DNA of 64,000 nucleotides, taken from assembly GCF_900111305.1 (NCBI RefSeq), contig NZ_FOGS01000001.1:310001-374000 (forward strand), in the 5' to 3' direction. The position numbers and the translations under genes were made by a program. Below the pieces are notes generated by a model. It did no database searches and had not been told where the DNA came from. It was given only the letters and a program-made list of their open reading frames with translations. Source of the stretch: Vreelandella subterranea (GTDB lineage Bacteria > Pseudomonadota > Gammaproteobacteria > Pseudomonadales > Halomonadaceae). Positions 16,419-25,126 of the stretch are shown here, piece by piece. The first letter of the stretch is position 1; every line of letters begins with the position of its first letter.

Positions 16419-17915
16419 TTATTTATTCGCTGCCTTCAGCTTTGCCCGCTTGCGCAGGGGCACGACGATGGCGGCGGTGAGCAGCAGGAGCGAGATAACG
16501 ATCAATGTAGCGCTGATAGGCCGCTCGAAAAAGATCATGAAATCGCCGCGAGACATGGCAAGGGTCCGGCGTAGCTCGCTTTCGGCAATCGGCCCGAGTA
16601 CTAGTCCGAGAATGATCGAAACCAGCGGGAACTTGAGCTTTTCAAGCAGGTAGCCAAGAACGCCAAACCCTAGCATCAGCCAGACATCGAACATGGAGTT
16701 ACGCACTGAGTAGGTACCGATGATGCAGCACATGACGATGATAGGACCCAAAGCCGAGTACGGAATATTCAACAGTCTTGTAAACAAAGCGATGAACGGC
16801 TTAGAGAACAGCAGAATCATGAAATTGACGATAAACAGCCCGGCAAAGACGGCATAAACCAGATCGCTGCTGGTCACCATGAACATGGGGCCTGGTTGCA
16901 AGCCATGCATGATGAACGCACCAAGAATGATAGCGGTCGTCCCGCTCCCGGGAATGCCGAGGGCGAACAGTGGAACCAAGGCCCCCATCGCGGCGGCATT
17001 GTTCGCCGCTTCGGGGGCAGCGATGCCTTCCGGTGCTCCTTTCCCGAATTGTTCAGGGGTCTTGGACCAGCGGACCGCCTCGCTGTAACTGACCATGGCA
17101 GCAGTACTGGCGCCGATACCGGGCAAGATCCCGATGACGACCCCAAGTAGTGAGGAGCGCGACAGGGTAACGCCAATCTTGCGCAAAATATGCATGTCGA
17201 AGATATTGATGGAGACCTTCTTCAGCGGCTGATGGGTTTCCTCGCCCAAGGCGCGCTTCATGACTTCCGATATGGCAAACAGCCCAACGATGACGGGAAT
17301 CAGCCCCACCCCTTCGGCAAGCTCCAGACTTCCAAAAGTATAACGACTGGTGCCGGTAAGTGGATCAAAACCAATGGTGGCGATAAACAGGCCGAGGCAC
17401 GCCCCAATGAGACCATAGATCAATCGCCCACCCAAAGAAGCCACTACCGTGAGGCCCAGGACGGCTAAAGCAAAGTATTCGGGAGACGAGAACTTGAGTG
17501 CGAACGATGCAAGCACCGGCGTAAATATGATCAGGGCAATGGTTCCCACCAACCCACCAATGGCCGAGCTCAAGACCCCGATACCCAAGGCTTTACCGGC
17601 TTGCCCCTGCTGAGTCATGGGGTAACCGTCAAACGCTGTCATGACTGCTTCTGGTGTACCCGGCGCTCGGTAAAGGATGGCGGTAATCAAGCCTGAAAAA
17701 ACGGTAGAGCCATAAATAGCCGTCAGTAGCATGAACGCGGCGGTGGGGTCCATGCCATACGTAACCGGAAGCAGGATCACCACAAGGATAACCCCACTAA
17801 TGCCCGGCAAGGCCCCGCCAATGAAGCCGATGAAAACAGCAGAGGTCAAAAGAAGAAAATTCATGGGCTGGAAAACCACTGCCAACCCATTCAGGAAACT
17901 GTCGAGCATGTTCAA
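16419..17915 (-). CDS. tctA: Tripartite tricarboxylate transporter large permease (TctA)
   Basis: 498 residues with about twelve hydrophobic segments, standard length for TctA. Family signatures GGALPGISGVILVVILLP near residue 33 and GILPGIGASTAAMVSYSEA near 262 are present, as is GTPEAVMTAFDGYPM near 85. It forms the sodium- or proton-driven membrane channel that accepts ligand from the periplasmic TctC protein. Because the same operon encodes OtnK and OtnC, the cargo is predicted to be a tetronate such as threonate or erythronate rather than citrate. Follows tctB with eight bases between. Confidence 0.92.
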   Translation of the reverse strand: MNMLDSFLNGLAVVFQPMNFLLLTSAVFIGFIGGALPGISGVILVVILLPVTYGMDPTAAFMLLTAIYGSTVFSGLITAILYRAPGTPEAVMTAFDGYPMTQQGQAGKALGIGVLSSAIGGLVGTIALIIFTPVLASFALKFSSPEYFALAVLGLTVVASLGGRLIYGLIGACLGLFIATIGFDPLTGTSRYTFGSLELAEGVGLIPVIVGLFAISEVMKRALGEETHQPLKKVSINIFDMHILRKIGVTLSRSSLLGVVIGILPGIGASTAAMVSYSEAVRWSKTPEQFGKGAPEGIAAPEAANNAAAMGALVPLFALGIPGSGTTAIILGAFIMHGLQPGPMFMVTSSDLVYAVFAGLFIVNFMILLFSKPFIALFTRLLNIPYSALGPIIVMCCIIGTYSVRNSMFDVWLMLGFGVLGYLLEKLKFPLVSIILGLVLGPIAESELRRTLAMSRGDFMIFFERPISATLIVISLLLLTAAIVVPLRKRAKLKAANK

Positions 17916-17923
17916 CTCCTAGG

Positions 17924-18439
17924 TCAGGGCAGAGGGATTCCCAAAAGATACGAGAACACGCCTTGGATAAGCACGACAGCAACGACGACGGTTGCGAGGA
18001 TCGCGCCCCAGTGGCGGGCACCCAATAACACGGTGCAGAAAAAGGTAAAGACGATGGTAGCCAGGAGAAAACCAATGCCCTGCATCAACACGGTGTAGGC
18101 AACGGTACCTAGCATCAGCCACCAATGACGAGTCGCTGCCAGGGAATGAACTAATGTATCTGCCTTGTCACCGGCTTCCTCAGACGAACTCTCCTCTTCC
18201 TCGTCAATTTTTTTGTATCGGCTTCGCCAAGTCGTCAGCAATAGAAAACTACCCAGTCCCAGCAGAGCGACCAACAAACACAATGGCCAAAAGCGTGGGC
18301 CGATGAATGTCGAAACCTCTTCGGCACTGGGGAGCTGGAGAGTGGGTATGAGTGCCACGATAGCAAGCAGTATTATCGCGGCAGAGAAAGTCATTACCTT
18401 GGCTTGCATGTTCGGACCCGATGATAATGTGCCGATCAA
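17924..18439 (-). CDS. tctB: Tripartite tricarboxylate transporter small permease (TctB)
   Basis: 171 residues with four hydrophobic segments and a cytosolic acidic loop (DEEEESSSEEAGDKAD, near residue 78), matching the poorly conserved TctB family. It lies between TctC and TctA genes, which supports the call more strongly than its own sequence does. The role is structural support of the TctA channel. An intercistronic stem-loop precedes it. Confidence 0.88.
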   Translation of the reverse strand: MIGTLSSGPNMQAKVMTFSAAIILLAIVALIPTLQLPSAEEVSTFIGPRFWPLCLLVALLGLGSFLLLTTWRSRYKKIDEEEESSSEEAGDKADTLVHSLAATRHWWLMLGTVAYTVLMQGIGFLLATIVFTFFCTVLLGARHWGAILATVVVAVVLIQGVFSYLLGIPLP

Positions 18440-18463
18440 GTGACACGAGGATGGATTTTGATA

Positions 18464-18494
18464 GACGGGTTGGCCATGCGTAGGGCAACCCGTC
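18464..18494 (-). promoter_or_regulatory. Intercistronic stem-loop between tctC and tctB
   Basis: GACGGGTTG at 18464-18472 pairs perfectly with 18486-18494. It follows the binding-protein stop on the transcribed strand and has no U-tract. This fits a 3-prime stabiliser or partial stop that keeps the binding protein in excess over the permeases. Confidence 0.6.
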
Positions 18495-18519
18495 TGGCGG
18501 GCTAATTAATGTTTAACCC

Positions 18520-19488
18520 TTAGTTTTCTTCGAGAAGACGTTTGTAGTTCTCCAAGTTCTTCTCCAACTGCTGACGATAATCTTCACTACCCAACCAGCC
18601 TTCACGATAGTGAAGATTTACGCGCTCTTCGTACTCCTGATAGGCATCGGAGTCGTATACTTCCTTCATGGAGGCTTCGATTTTTGCCAAGATAGCTTCA
18701 GGTGTATCTGCGTTGACGAAGATGCCCCGCTCGTTGCCATCGGTCAGGTCCCAGCCATGCTCCACCGTCGTCGGGATATCGGGGAAGTTTTCCAGGCGCT
18801 CCTCGGCAAAAACCAGGATAGGCATCATCTCGCCTGACTCCATATAACTCAGAGTCGAACTGATTTCACCGAACATGCCATCGATGTTTCCGCCCATCAC
18901 ATTGGCTGAAACACTGCCTTCTTCATCGTAGGGAATGAAGTTGATATCCAGACCCGAAGCGTCCCTGAATGACAGGAATGCCATGCGATCGGGGCTGGCT
19001 GCGTGAGTACCACCGATAATGACCTCCCCAGGGTTCTCTTCGGCATGTTTCCGGAAAGATTCGAAGTCGGGGTATTTTTCAGGGTCGACGATCAAGGTCA
19101 TCACATCGGACTGCATCCGAGCGACCGGTGTGAGTTCATCCAGTCCCGTCGGGTTCTGACCTGCAGCCAGCGAAGTCACCAAGGTTGAGGAAGCAAAGTC
19201 CAGTGTATGGCCATCAGGCTCACTATTTGCAGTACGCTGATGCGCGATAGCGCCGGAGGCCGAGGGTAGATTCACGACGGTCACACGAGTATCTAACACC
19301 TCTTCCAACATCGGCTTCACGGTGCGAGCAAAGTTATCGGTGCCTCCACCTGCGCCAGCTGCCACCAGGAATTGAAGAGGTTTGGTTGGATAGTTCTCGG
19401 CTGTATCACTTGCGATGGTTACTGATGCATACCCCACAAGTGCCAGACCGAGAGAACCTGCCGCTAGGAGTGATTGTTTAATTAACAT
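18520..19488 (-). CDS. tctC: TctC-type periplasmic solute-binding protein
   Basis: 322 residues from the ATG at 19488, which has GGAG six bases upstream; the TTG 12 bases earlier is rejected. A Sec signal peptide ends near ASVTIASDTAENY. The mature protein matches the Bug/TctC receptor family: YPTKPLQFLVAAGAGGGTDNFAR, then NLPSASGAIAH near 80, and GTHAASPDRMAFLSF near 165. The ligand is presumed to be the sugar acid degraded by the operon's OtnK and OtnC. Located downstream of the SAF-domain oxidoreductase gene with about 100 bases between. Confidence 0.92.
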   Translation of the reverse strand: MLIKQSLLAAGSLGLALVGYASVTIASDTAENYPTKPLQFLVAAGAGGGTDNFARTVKPMLEEVLDTRVTVVNLPSASGAIAHQRTANSEPDGHTLDFASSTLVTSLAAGQNPTGLDELTPVARMQSDVMTLIVDPEKYPDFESFRKHAEENPGEVIIGGTHAASPDRMAFLSFRDASGLDINFIPYDEEGSVSANVMGGNIDGMFGEISSTLSYMESGEMMPILVFAEERLENFPDIPTTVEHGWDLTDGNERGIFVNADTPEAILAKIEASMKEVYDSDAYQEYEERVNLHYREGWLGSEDYRQQLEKNLENYKRLLEEN

Positions 19489-19590
19489 GGCATTCTCCAA
19501 AAATGTTTTGTTATTTAATATCGCTGTACTGCTTAGTGAACGAACAACGGGTTAAGCGCCTCTTAAGTGGTGAGCCTCCTTTTTAGATTT

Positions 19591-20991
19591 CTATGTGAGT
19601 GGCACCAAGTTCTCAAAGAACATGGCATCTTGCTCAAGACGAAGCCGAAGCATATGTGAATCCGGCAGCGAAACATCATCAAGCGTAATAGGCTGACCCG
19701 CACTAATCGGGCGCACAATCTCAGCGCCAGGCAGCAAATAAAACGGGACCGGAGAAGATGCAGATAATGGAGTAGCACCGTGCACTTCAGGCTTCAGACC
19801 TTCGATATGCCGATGATGGCCTTTCATTTCGAGCGTCTGCCCACTAACGAAGTCCTGCGTGGCACGAGCGATAAGGTCGACACGTGGTTTGACCGCTGAT
19901 CCACCGCCAGAAGGAAGTCCCTTCAGAGCCGCATCAAGAATGGAAATGGGCGCTTCGAGCCCTAGTAGATGGTGCGGAAGGTATACCATAGCACTGTGGC
20001 CACGGCGGCTAAGTACATGCCCCTTTCCACGTAGTAATTCCCATGTTTCCTGGTCCTCACAGCGCAGGACGACGAAGACACCACCGGCAAAGCTGACTTC
20101 ATCGGGTCGGCGTAGACAGTTGAACACTTCCAATCGACCACTGCCCTGCAATACCCCCCCAAACTCTCGATGATCAAGCAGGGTCGGAACTTCATGAGTG
20201 CGTAGCACCATGGCATGAAAAGCAGGACAGTCGGGGATCAGGCCGGTGGCGTTGGCCACATTGGTCATCTCACAGAGATCCGGCACCGAAATCTGTGGAA
20301 TCGCCGATAGCGCCTTGCTGCGTGCCGTGACGACGGACGCCTCCTGGTTATCAGGCAGGGTCCACAAGCTTTTCAAATCGGGAGCCAGGTAGCGACGACC
20401 GTTACACCAGACCGCGCCGTCTTGCTCATCCCAGATGAAATCGTATTCGCTGCTTTTGCCAGCCGCGACAACCTCGAAACCCAATGTCTGCGCCCACGTG
20501 ACAAGCCCAATCAACAAACTGGGCTGATCGCCGTCCAGCGGGGTAAAAAGCCGACTGTGACGCTCGGCCAGGCGAGTGAGATAGGGACCGACAACCGACT
20601 CCGTCTCCTTCGTCGCGATACCGACGTGCTTACCGGCCTGGATAGCGAGCTCAGCATGGCGAGCACCCACATCTGGTATACCAGTTGACTCTACTAAAAT
20701 ATCGAACGGCAGGTGAGTCACGAGTTCAAGGCGGCCTGAGGCGATAAAGAGCCCTTTATCCCAGGCTTCAGTCACTTCCGAATCGCTGTGGCATACCATT
20801 ATCTTTTTATCTGGCACGCCTGAAAGCTGGAGGGCGCGGGCGGCCATCTCAGCATTAACGTCTACGGCAATACGCACTGACAGTCCTTTCATCTGCCCTG
20901 CCTGACGCAATACACCACGTCCAAAGTCGCCGGCACCAGCAACGCATGCCTCAATAACTTTTTCAGAATCAAAGTGCTGTAGAAAATTCAT
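19591..20991 (-). CDS. SAF-domain NAD(P)-dependent oxidoreductase (homoserine-dehydrogenase-like)
   Basis: 466 residues. A Rossmann domain opens the protein (VIEACVAGAGDFGRGVLRQAG, glycine-rich near residue 20), followed by a homoserine-dehydrogenase-like middle (DILVESTGIPDVGARHAELAIQAGKHVGIATKE split over residues 100-135), and a C-terminal SAF-like part near 400-450 (PGAEIVRPISAGQPITLDDV). First gene of the otn/tct operon. The pathway needs an enzyme that makes 3-oxo-tetronate from the imported acid; no LtnD, DenD or OtnI homologue is present in the window, so this protein is the candidate. Family recognised only in general terms; substrate inferred. Confidence 0.75.
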   Translation of the reverse strand: MNFLQHFDSEKVIEACVAGAGDFGRGVLRQAGQMKGLSVRIAVDVNAEMAARALQLSGVPDKKIMVCHSDSEVTEAWDKGLFIASGRLELVTHLPFDILVESTGIPDVGARHAELAIQAGKHVGIATKETESVVGPYLTRLAERHSRLFTPLDGDQPSLLIGLVTWAQTLGFEVVAAGKSSEYDFIWDEQDGAVWCNGRRYLAPDLKSLWTLPDNQEASVVTARSKALSAIPQISVPDLCEMTNVANATGLIPDCPAFHAMVLRTHEVPTLLDHREFGGVLQGSGRLEVFNCLRRPDEVSFAGGVFVVLRCEDQETWELLRGKGHVLSRRGHSAMVYLPHHLLGLEAPISILDAALKGLPSGGGSAVKPRVDLIARATQDFVSGQTLEMKGHHRHIEGLKPEVHGATPLSASSPVPFYLLPGAEIVRPISAGQPITLDDVSLPDSHMLRLRLEQDAMFFENLVPLT

Positions 20992-21271
20992 GACTTAAAG
21001 ATGTCTCCCGGTGCGCCCTCGGTAGGGTCATGGCCACGATGCACTTGGGTGCGTGCTTACGAAGCGAGACCGTCTAAATGCAATGTAGTGGTATACCATT
21101 TTTGAGGTCAATGTCGCCGTGATTAAACTTTGGTCGAAATAGCTAAAATAAATTAATTAACTAATTGTTTTATAAAGGGATTAGTCGATAACCAAAATGG
21201 GCTTATATTTGAAAGGATTTATATGGTATGCCATTATTTCGACAGGAATCTAATTACTGTGGCGATGCTAA
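20992..21271. promoter_or_regulatory. Divergent control region with two GntR-type palindromes
   Basis: 280 bases between the sugar-acid operon and the divergent GntR gene. TGGTATACCA at 21089-21098 is a perfect palindrome and TGGTATGCCA at 21224-21233 differs at one base. Both have the TGGT-N2-ACCA form that FadR-subfamily GntR repressors bind. One lies about 100 bases before the operon start and the other about 40 bases before the regulator start, which fits coordinated control. Confidence 0.7.
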
Positions 21272-21976
21272 ATGGAAGAGATAGAGACTACGAACCGTGC
21301 GGGGCTGGTAGAAAAAGTGGCTGACTACTTGCGCGAACATATTGTCATGGATCATTTCCAACCAGGACAGCGGCTGCCTGAGCGTACCTTGGCTGACCAA
21401 CTGAAAGTGTCACGCACCCCCATGCGAGAAGCCCTAAAAACCCTGGCAGCCGAGGGATTAGTCGTCATTTCTCCGCATCGAGGGGCCGTGGTGGCTGATG
21501 TCAGCCCGGCAGATATTCAGGAAAAAGCCTACGTCCTGAGCGTTCTTGAACAGGCCGCAGCAGAGCTAGCATGTGTTAAGGCTACTGATGACGACATCGC
21601 TGAACTTCAGGCTCTTCACTTTGAAATGAAAGCGGCTTTCCTGCGTCGAGATCGACAGAACTACTTTCGGCTCAACCAAGAAATTCATAACCGGATTGTA
21701 TCTCTGTCGGGGAACGCCTCACTTGTAGAAATTCATGGCAACCTAAGTCGCCAATTGTACCGAGTGCGTTATCTCTCCAATCAGAAGAATGACAAATGGT
21801 CGATTGCGATGGCAGAGCACGAAGCCATCATGGCCGCCATGGAGGCCAGAGACGTAGAGCGTATCGGCCGCGAGTTACGCAACCATCTTGGCAAGACATG
21901 GGTAAAATACGCACATGAAGAAAGTGCTCAGGACGACGACCGGATTGAGCCGCAGTCTAGTACTGAAATAGGTTGA
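21272..21976 (+). CDS. GntR-family regulator (FadR subfamily, FCD domain)
   Basis: 234 residues. The winged HTH is at about 10-75 (DYLREHIVMDHFQPGQRLPE, then RTLADQLKVSRTPMREALKTL), and the all-helical FCD ligand domain at about 90-215, with the metal-binding type residues in NQEIHNRIVSLSGN and AMAEHEAIMAAMEARD. It is divergent from the sugar-acid operon and shares with it two matching palindromes, so it is the probable repressor, released by the sugar acid or a pathway intermediate. The effector is inferred. Confidence 0.88.
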   Translation: MEEIETTNRAGLVEKVADYLREHIVMDHFQPGQRLPERTLADQLKVSRTPMREALKTLAAEGLVVISPHRGAVVADVSPADIQEKAYVLSVLEQAAAELACVKATDDDIAELQALHFEMKAAFLRRDRQNYFRLNQEIHNRIVSLSGNASLVEIHGNLSRQLYRVRYLSNQKNDKWSIAMAEHEAIMAAMEARDVERIGRELRNHLGKTWVKYAHEESAQDDDRIEPQSSTEIG

Positions 21977-22515
21977 TGCCGATTAACATTGCCCAGTTGG
22001 ATGAGGTTCAGAACCTGATTGACACCATCAGCCCAGCAGCGCAGCAATTGGGGCAGGAAGCCTTAACAGTGATGAGCTTTTCGGCAGCGGGCCGCATATT
22101 GACCACTACAGCTCCTCAGAGATAAAAACATGGCTTGGGCCCTCAAAAGCCGCCAGCACCTGACGCGGCTGCTCACCTTGGTGATGTTCAGTCATTCCGC
22201 CTCGTCTTCGACGGCGAAGTAGACTGGACTTGCTTCGGTATTTGACTCTCCATGTTGCTCAATCGCCATGGCAGTCAAGTCATGCGAGTCAAAGGCGTGT
22301 TGCATGTCAAAGACGATACCCGCCCAGTGATCATACACGGTGTTCAGCACACCATTCATCCACCGGAACACGTAAGCGACTGGCCGAACAACGATCGCAT
22401 CTCGGAGCTAATTTTCATCACTCATGGCATCACCGCCAGGCGCGTGACAGACTCGCTGGAGACCTTCATGAAGGCCGTTAGCAACCACCCCAGCCCCAGG
22501 ATATTCCATGCATGA
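21976..22515 (+). pseudogene. Broken CobW/YjiA-family GTPase, C-terminal remnant
   Basis: The N-terminal GTPase domain is missing. The remainder can be followed in pieces: PINIAQLDEVQNLIDTISPAA, then (other frame) LFGSGPHIDHYS and IKTWLG, then FRLVFDGEVDWTCFGI, a stop TGA at 22243-22245 where the family has Trp, and finally RVKGVLHVKDDTRPVIIHGV and HTIHPPEHVSDWP, which is the CobW C-terminal domain. Another stop, TAA, interrupts the first frame. At least one frameshift and a nonsense mutation plus an N-terminal truncation show that it is dead. CobW proteins are metal chaperone GTPases. The last bases overlap the following solute-binding gene. Confidence 0.65.
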
Positions 22516-23731
22516 AGCTGCATCACCCAAAGAGCGTGCCGCGCCCTATGTGAATCGTGGCCCCGTCACCCTGAGGGTGCTTGGCACCTCTGTGACACTG
22601 CTTGAAAGCATTCGCAAGCGTGCCAGGGAAGACTTGGGTATTCGCCTTACCTTTGAGGTACTCGATGGCGTTGCCGCCCAGCAGGCGGGGGTACTAACTC
22701 CGGACAGCTTCGATATCTATGACCAATGGTTTCACAACGTGGACTTCGTGTGGCCCGCTAATGCGATTCAACCCATTCAGGTGGATCGCATTAAACACTG
22801 GGACATGATCAATGACCTGCCAAAGACAGGCAGGCTAACCCCCCACGCGCCCCTGGGGGCAGGCAGTAACCCGGTCAACCTCCTCTATGTCCAACCCGAT
22901 GGCAGTTACGGCTCTCGTCCAAGCGGGCATATCACCATGCTCCCGGTTAGCCACAATGTGGACAGCTTCGGTTATCGCATGGACATGCTCCCTAAAGGGC
23001 TGGATATCAATCAAGAGAGCTGGAGCTGGTTGTTGGACAAGCGCTGGAAAGGCTTGGTCAGCCTGCAAAATGACAGCGCCATCGGCGCCATTGACGCCGC
23101 ACTGGCCGCCAAAGCAGCGGGGCTGGTCGAGTTCGAAGACCTGGGTAATCTCAGCGTGGCAGAGATCGACTGTCTTATCGATTGCCTTATCAATCTTAAG
23201 CGTCAGCAACACTTTCGCGCCTTCTGGAGCAACCAGGACCAAGCCTCTTCCGATATGGTGCGCGGCCGAGTCGGCATCGAAAGCCTCTGGTCGCCCGCCA
23301 TGACTGACCTCAAAAAACGCAACATCAAGGTACGTATGGCAGCGCCAACAGAGGGCTATCGAGCCTGGTACGGCGGCATGTCAATCTCACGGCATGTGCA
23401 AGGGCGCACGCTAGATGCTGCCTATGACTACCTTAACTGGTGGATTTCTGGATGGCCCGGTTCCGTCATGGCCCGCCAAGGCTATTACATTTCCACCCCA
23501 GAACTGACCCGCCCTCACCTATCCGCTGCGGAGTGGGACTTTTGGTATGGCGGCCAACCTGCCGCCAAGAACCTTCCAGGCCCCGATGGCAGCTCGGACC
23601 TGATCCACCGAGGCGAAATCCGCGACGGCGGAGACTACCAGACAAGAATGAGCCGCATCGCGGTGTGGAATACCGTCATGGATGAGCACAACTATTTGGT
23701 CAGGCGCTGGAATGATTTTATGTCGGCTTAA
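22508..23731 (+). CDS. PotD-like extracellular solute-binding family protein without signal peptide
   Basis: 407 residues resembling family 1 solute-binding proteins of polyamine-type ABC importers. Supporting segments are TFEVLDGVAAQQAGVLTPDSFDIYDQWFHNVDF (split), MLPVSHNVDSFGYRMD near 155, DKRWKGLVSLQNDSAIGAID near 178 and DAAYDYLNWWISGWPGSVMA near 305. The N-terminus MHEAASPKERAAPYVNRG has no signal peptide, and no permease or ATPase gene is nearby, so it may be a non-functional remainder of a transporter locus whose CobW neighbour is broken. The start overlaps the end of that relic. Ligand unknown. Confidence 0.65.
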   Translation: MHEAASPKERAAPYVNRGPVTLRVLGTSVTLLESIRKRAREDLGIRLTFEVLDGVAAQQAGVLTPDSFDIYDQWFHNVDFVWPANAIQPIQVDRIKHWDMINDLPKTGRLTPHAPLGAGSNPVNLLYVQPDGSYGSRPSGHITMLPVSHNVDSFGYRMDMLPKGLDINQESWSWLLDKRWKGLVSLQNDSAIGAIDAALAAKAAGLVEFEDLGNLSVAEIDCLIDCLINLKRQQHFRAFWSNQDQASSDMVRGRVGIESLWSPAMTDLKKRNIKVRMAAPTEGYRAWYGGMSISRHVQGRTLDAAYDYLNWWISGWPGSVMARQGYYISTPELTRPHLSAAEWDFWYGGQPAAKNLPGPDGSSDLIHRGEIRDGGDYQTRMSRIAVWNTVMDEHNYLVRRWNDFMSA

Positions 23732-24150
23732 AGTCCGGCTTTGCATTGGCAAGCGTGATGACCATGAATATATCCCCCAGTCTCTGGGTTCTCACGAGCT
23801 TACGCGGGGTTCTTGTTTGCTCAGCATTTTGTCTCCGTCCACCAGCTACCATCTAAGCAATACTACTCCTGCAGCACACCCGCCAACGCTGGAAAATGTT
23901 ATAAGTCCTAATCAAGCCCGCCACGAAGGAGCGTTGAAAAGAAAGGCTTACTAGCCTCAGCCTACTTAACCAGCTTGTGCTAGGCTAAATTCAGTAGAGA
24001 ATTGAGAGGCATCAGCAAGCTAGAGAGATAAAACGTGACGCATAGCTGTAGAGCGAAGTGCAGAAACGACCCTGAGCTGACGATGAAAAAACTGCGACAT
24101 ATAGCTATAAACAATAGAGCGTACAATTTGCATTGATAGAAAACTTTAGC
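23732..24150. other. Junction between host-like DNA and the low-GC module
   Basis: About 420 bases with a marked fall in GC towards the right. No convincing gene, RNA or direct repeat was found. The left border of the foreign low-GC segment probably lies here. Confidence 0.4.
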
Positions 24151-25113
24151 TTAAGTTTGAAAGGATGACGAAAGAGATTGCACTAGGTTGTCCATTATAT
24201 TCTCAGGCTGGCCGTAACCTTCGGGAGCAGTAGCAACTTTTGATTTAATGTTAGGAGTTGCAACTTCTTTATTCCAAGGCCGAGCCTTTGGCAAGCCTTC
24301 TAGTGTAGATAAAATTCGCTCATGAGCTATTTGATTGTATTCATTGCATAGCTCCGAACCTATAAAGTATTTATTTTCGATTAAACTAGCAACCGCAGTT
24401 GTACCGCTACCAGAAAAAGGATCAAAGACTAAGCCGTTTTCAGGAACAAGAGCACGAATAAAGATTTGTGGTAATGCTACTGGAAATTGACATGGATGAT
24501 TCGTTTTCTCGATGTGGTTAGCTTTTACATTTGGTATATTCCAAACATCTCCAGGGTTTTTACCAAGTGGATTTCCACTGGGCTGACCCTTTTTTATACC
24601 TTTGCTAGATGTTTTTCCAGGATACTTCTGCTTTACTCGCACAGCATCTAAATTAAAATCGTAATCATTGCCTTTAGTAAACCACATAATAGTTTCATGG
24701 CGGCCACTAAAACGATTGTGACAATGTAAGCCATGACCGAAAGTCCAAATAATCCTGTTTCTAAGCTTTAACTCAAAATGCTTAATCGACTCAGCATACA
24801 CTAAAGAGTCTAGCGGCGTACTCACTCCATCTTTAACATGCATACCAACCTGCCAACACAGACTTCCACCTGGCTTTAACACACGAACAAGTTCTTTAAA
24901 AATAATTTCATGCGAAAAAATAAAGTCCGAAAGCTTATTTGTTGATTCATATGCCTTACCAATACAGTAGGGCGGAGATGAAAAAATCAAATCGACAGAA
25001 TCATCAGGCAGCTTTTTAATTAGCCCGATATAATCACCTTGATAAACAGATGCTTGACCACCTTTTTTATAATTATTGATAGTTTTTTCCGTAGTTTTAA
25101 AGATGGGATTCAT
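24151..25113 (-). CDS. Beta-class DNA methyltransferase (SPPY type, N4-cytosine or N6-adenine)
   Basis: 320 residues. Motif IV SPPY is at residues 46-49 (DLIFSSPPYCIGK) and the AdoMet-binding motif I, DPFSGSGTT, comes late at 231-239. This order is the beta-class arrangement, with the recognition region between. SPPY is typical of N4-cytosine methylases but also occurs in some N6-adenine ones. Low GC and AT-rich codons separate it from its surroundings. It follows the DGQHR-domain gene after 13 bases, so the two are an operon. It probably protects the host sequence against a partner nuclease; recognition sequence unknown. Confidence 0.88.
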   Translation of the reverse strand: MNPIFKTTEKTINNYKKGGQASVYQGDYIGLIKKLPDDSVDLIFSSPPYCIGKAYESTNKLSDFIFSHEIIFKELVRVLKPGGSLCWQVGMHVKDGVSTPLDSLVYAESIKHFELKLRNRIIWTFGHGLHCHNRFSGRHETIMWFTKGNDYDFNLDAVRVKQKYPGKTSSKGIKKGQPSGNPLGKNPGDVWNIPNVKANHIEKTNHPCQFPVALPQIFIRALVPENGLVFDPFSGSGTTAVASLIENKYFIGSELCNEYNQIAHERILSTLEGLPKARPWNKEVATPNIKSKVATAPEGYGQPENIMDNLVQSLSSSFQT

Positions 25114-25126
25114 CTTAACGTCCAGG

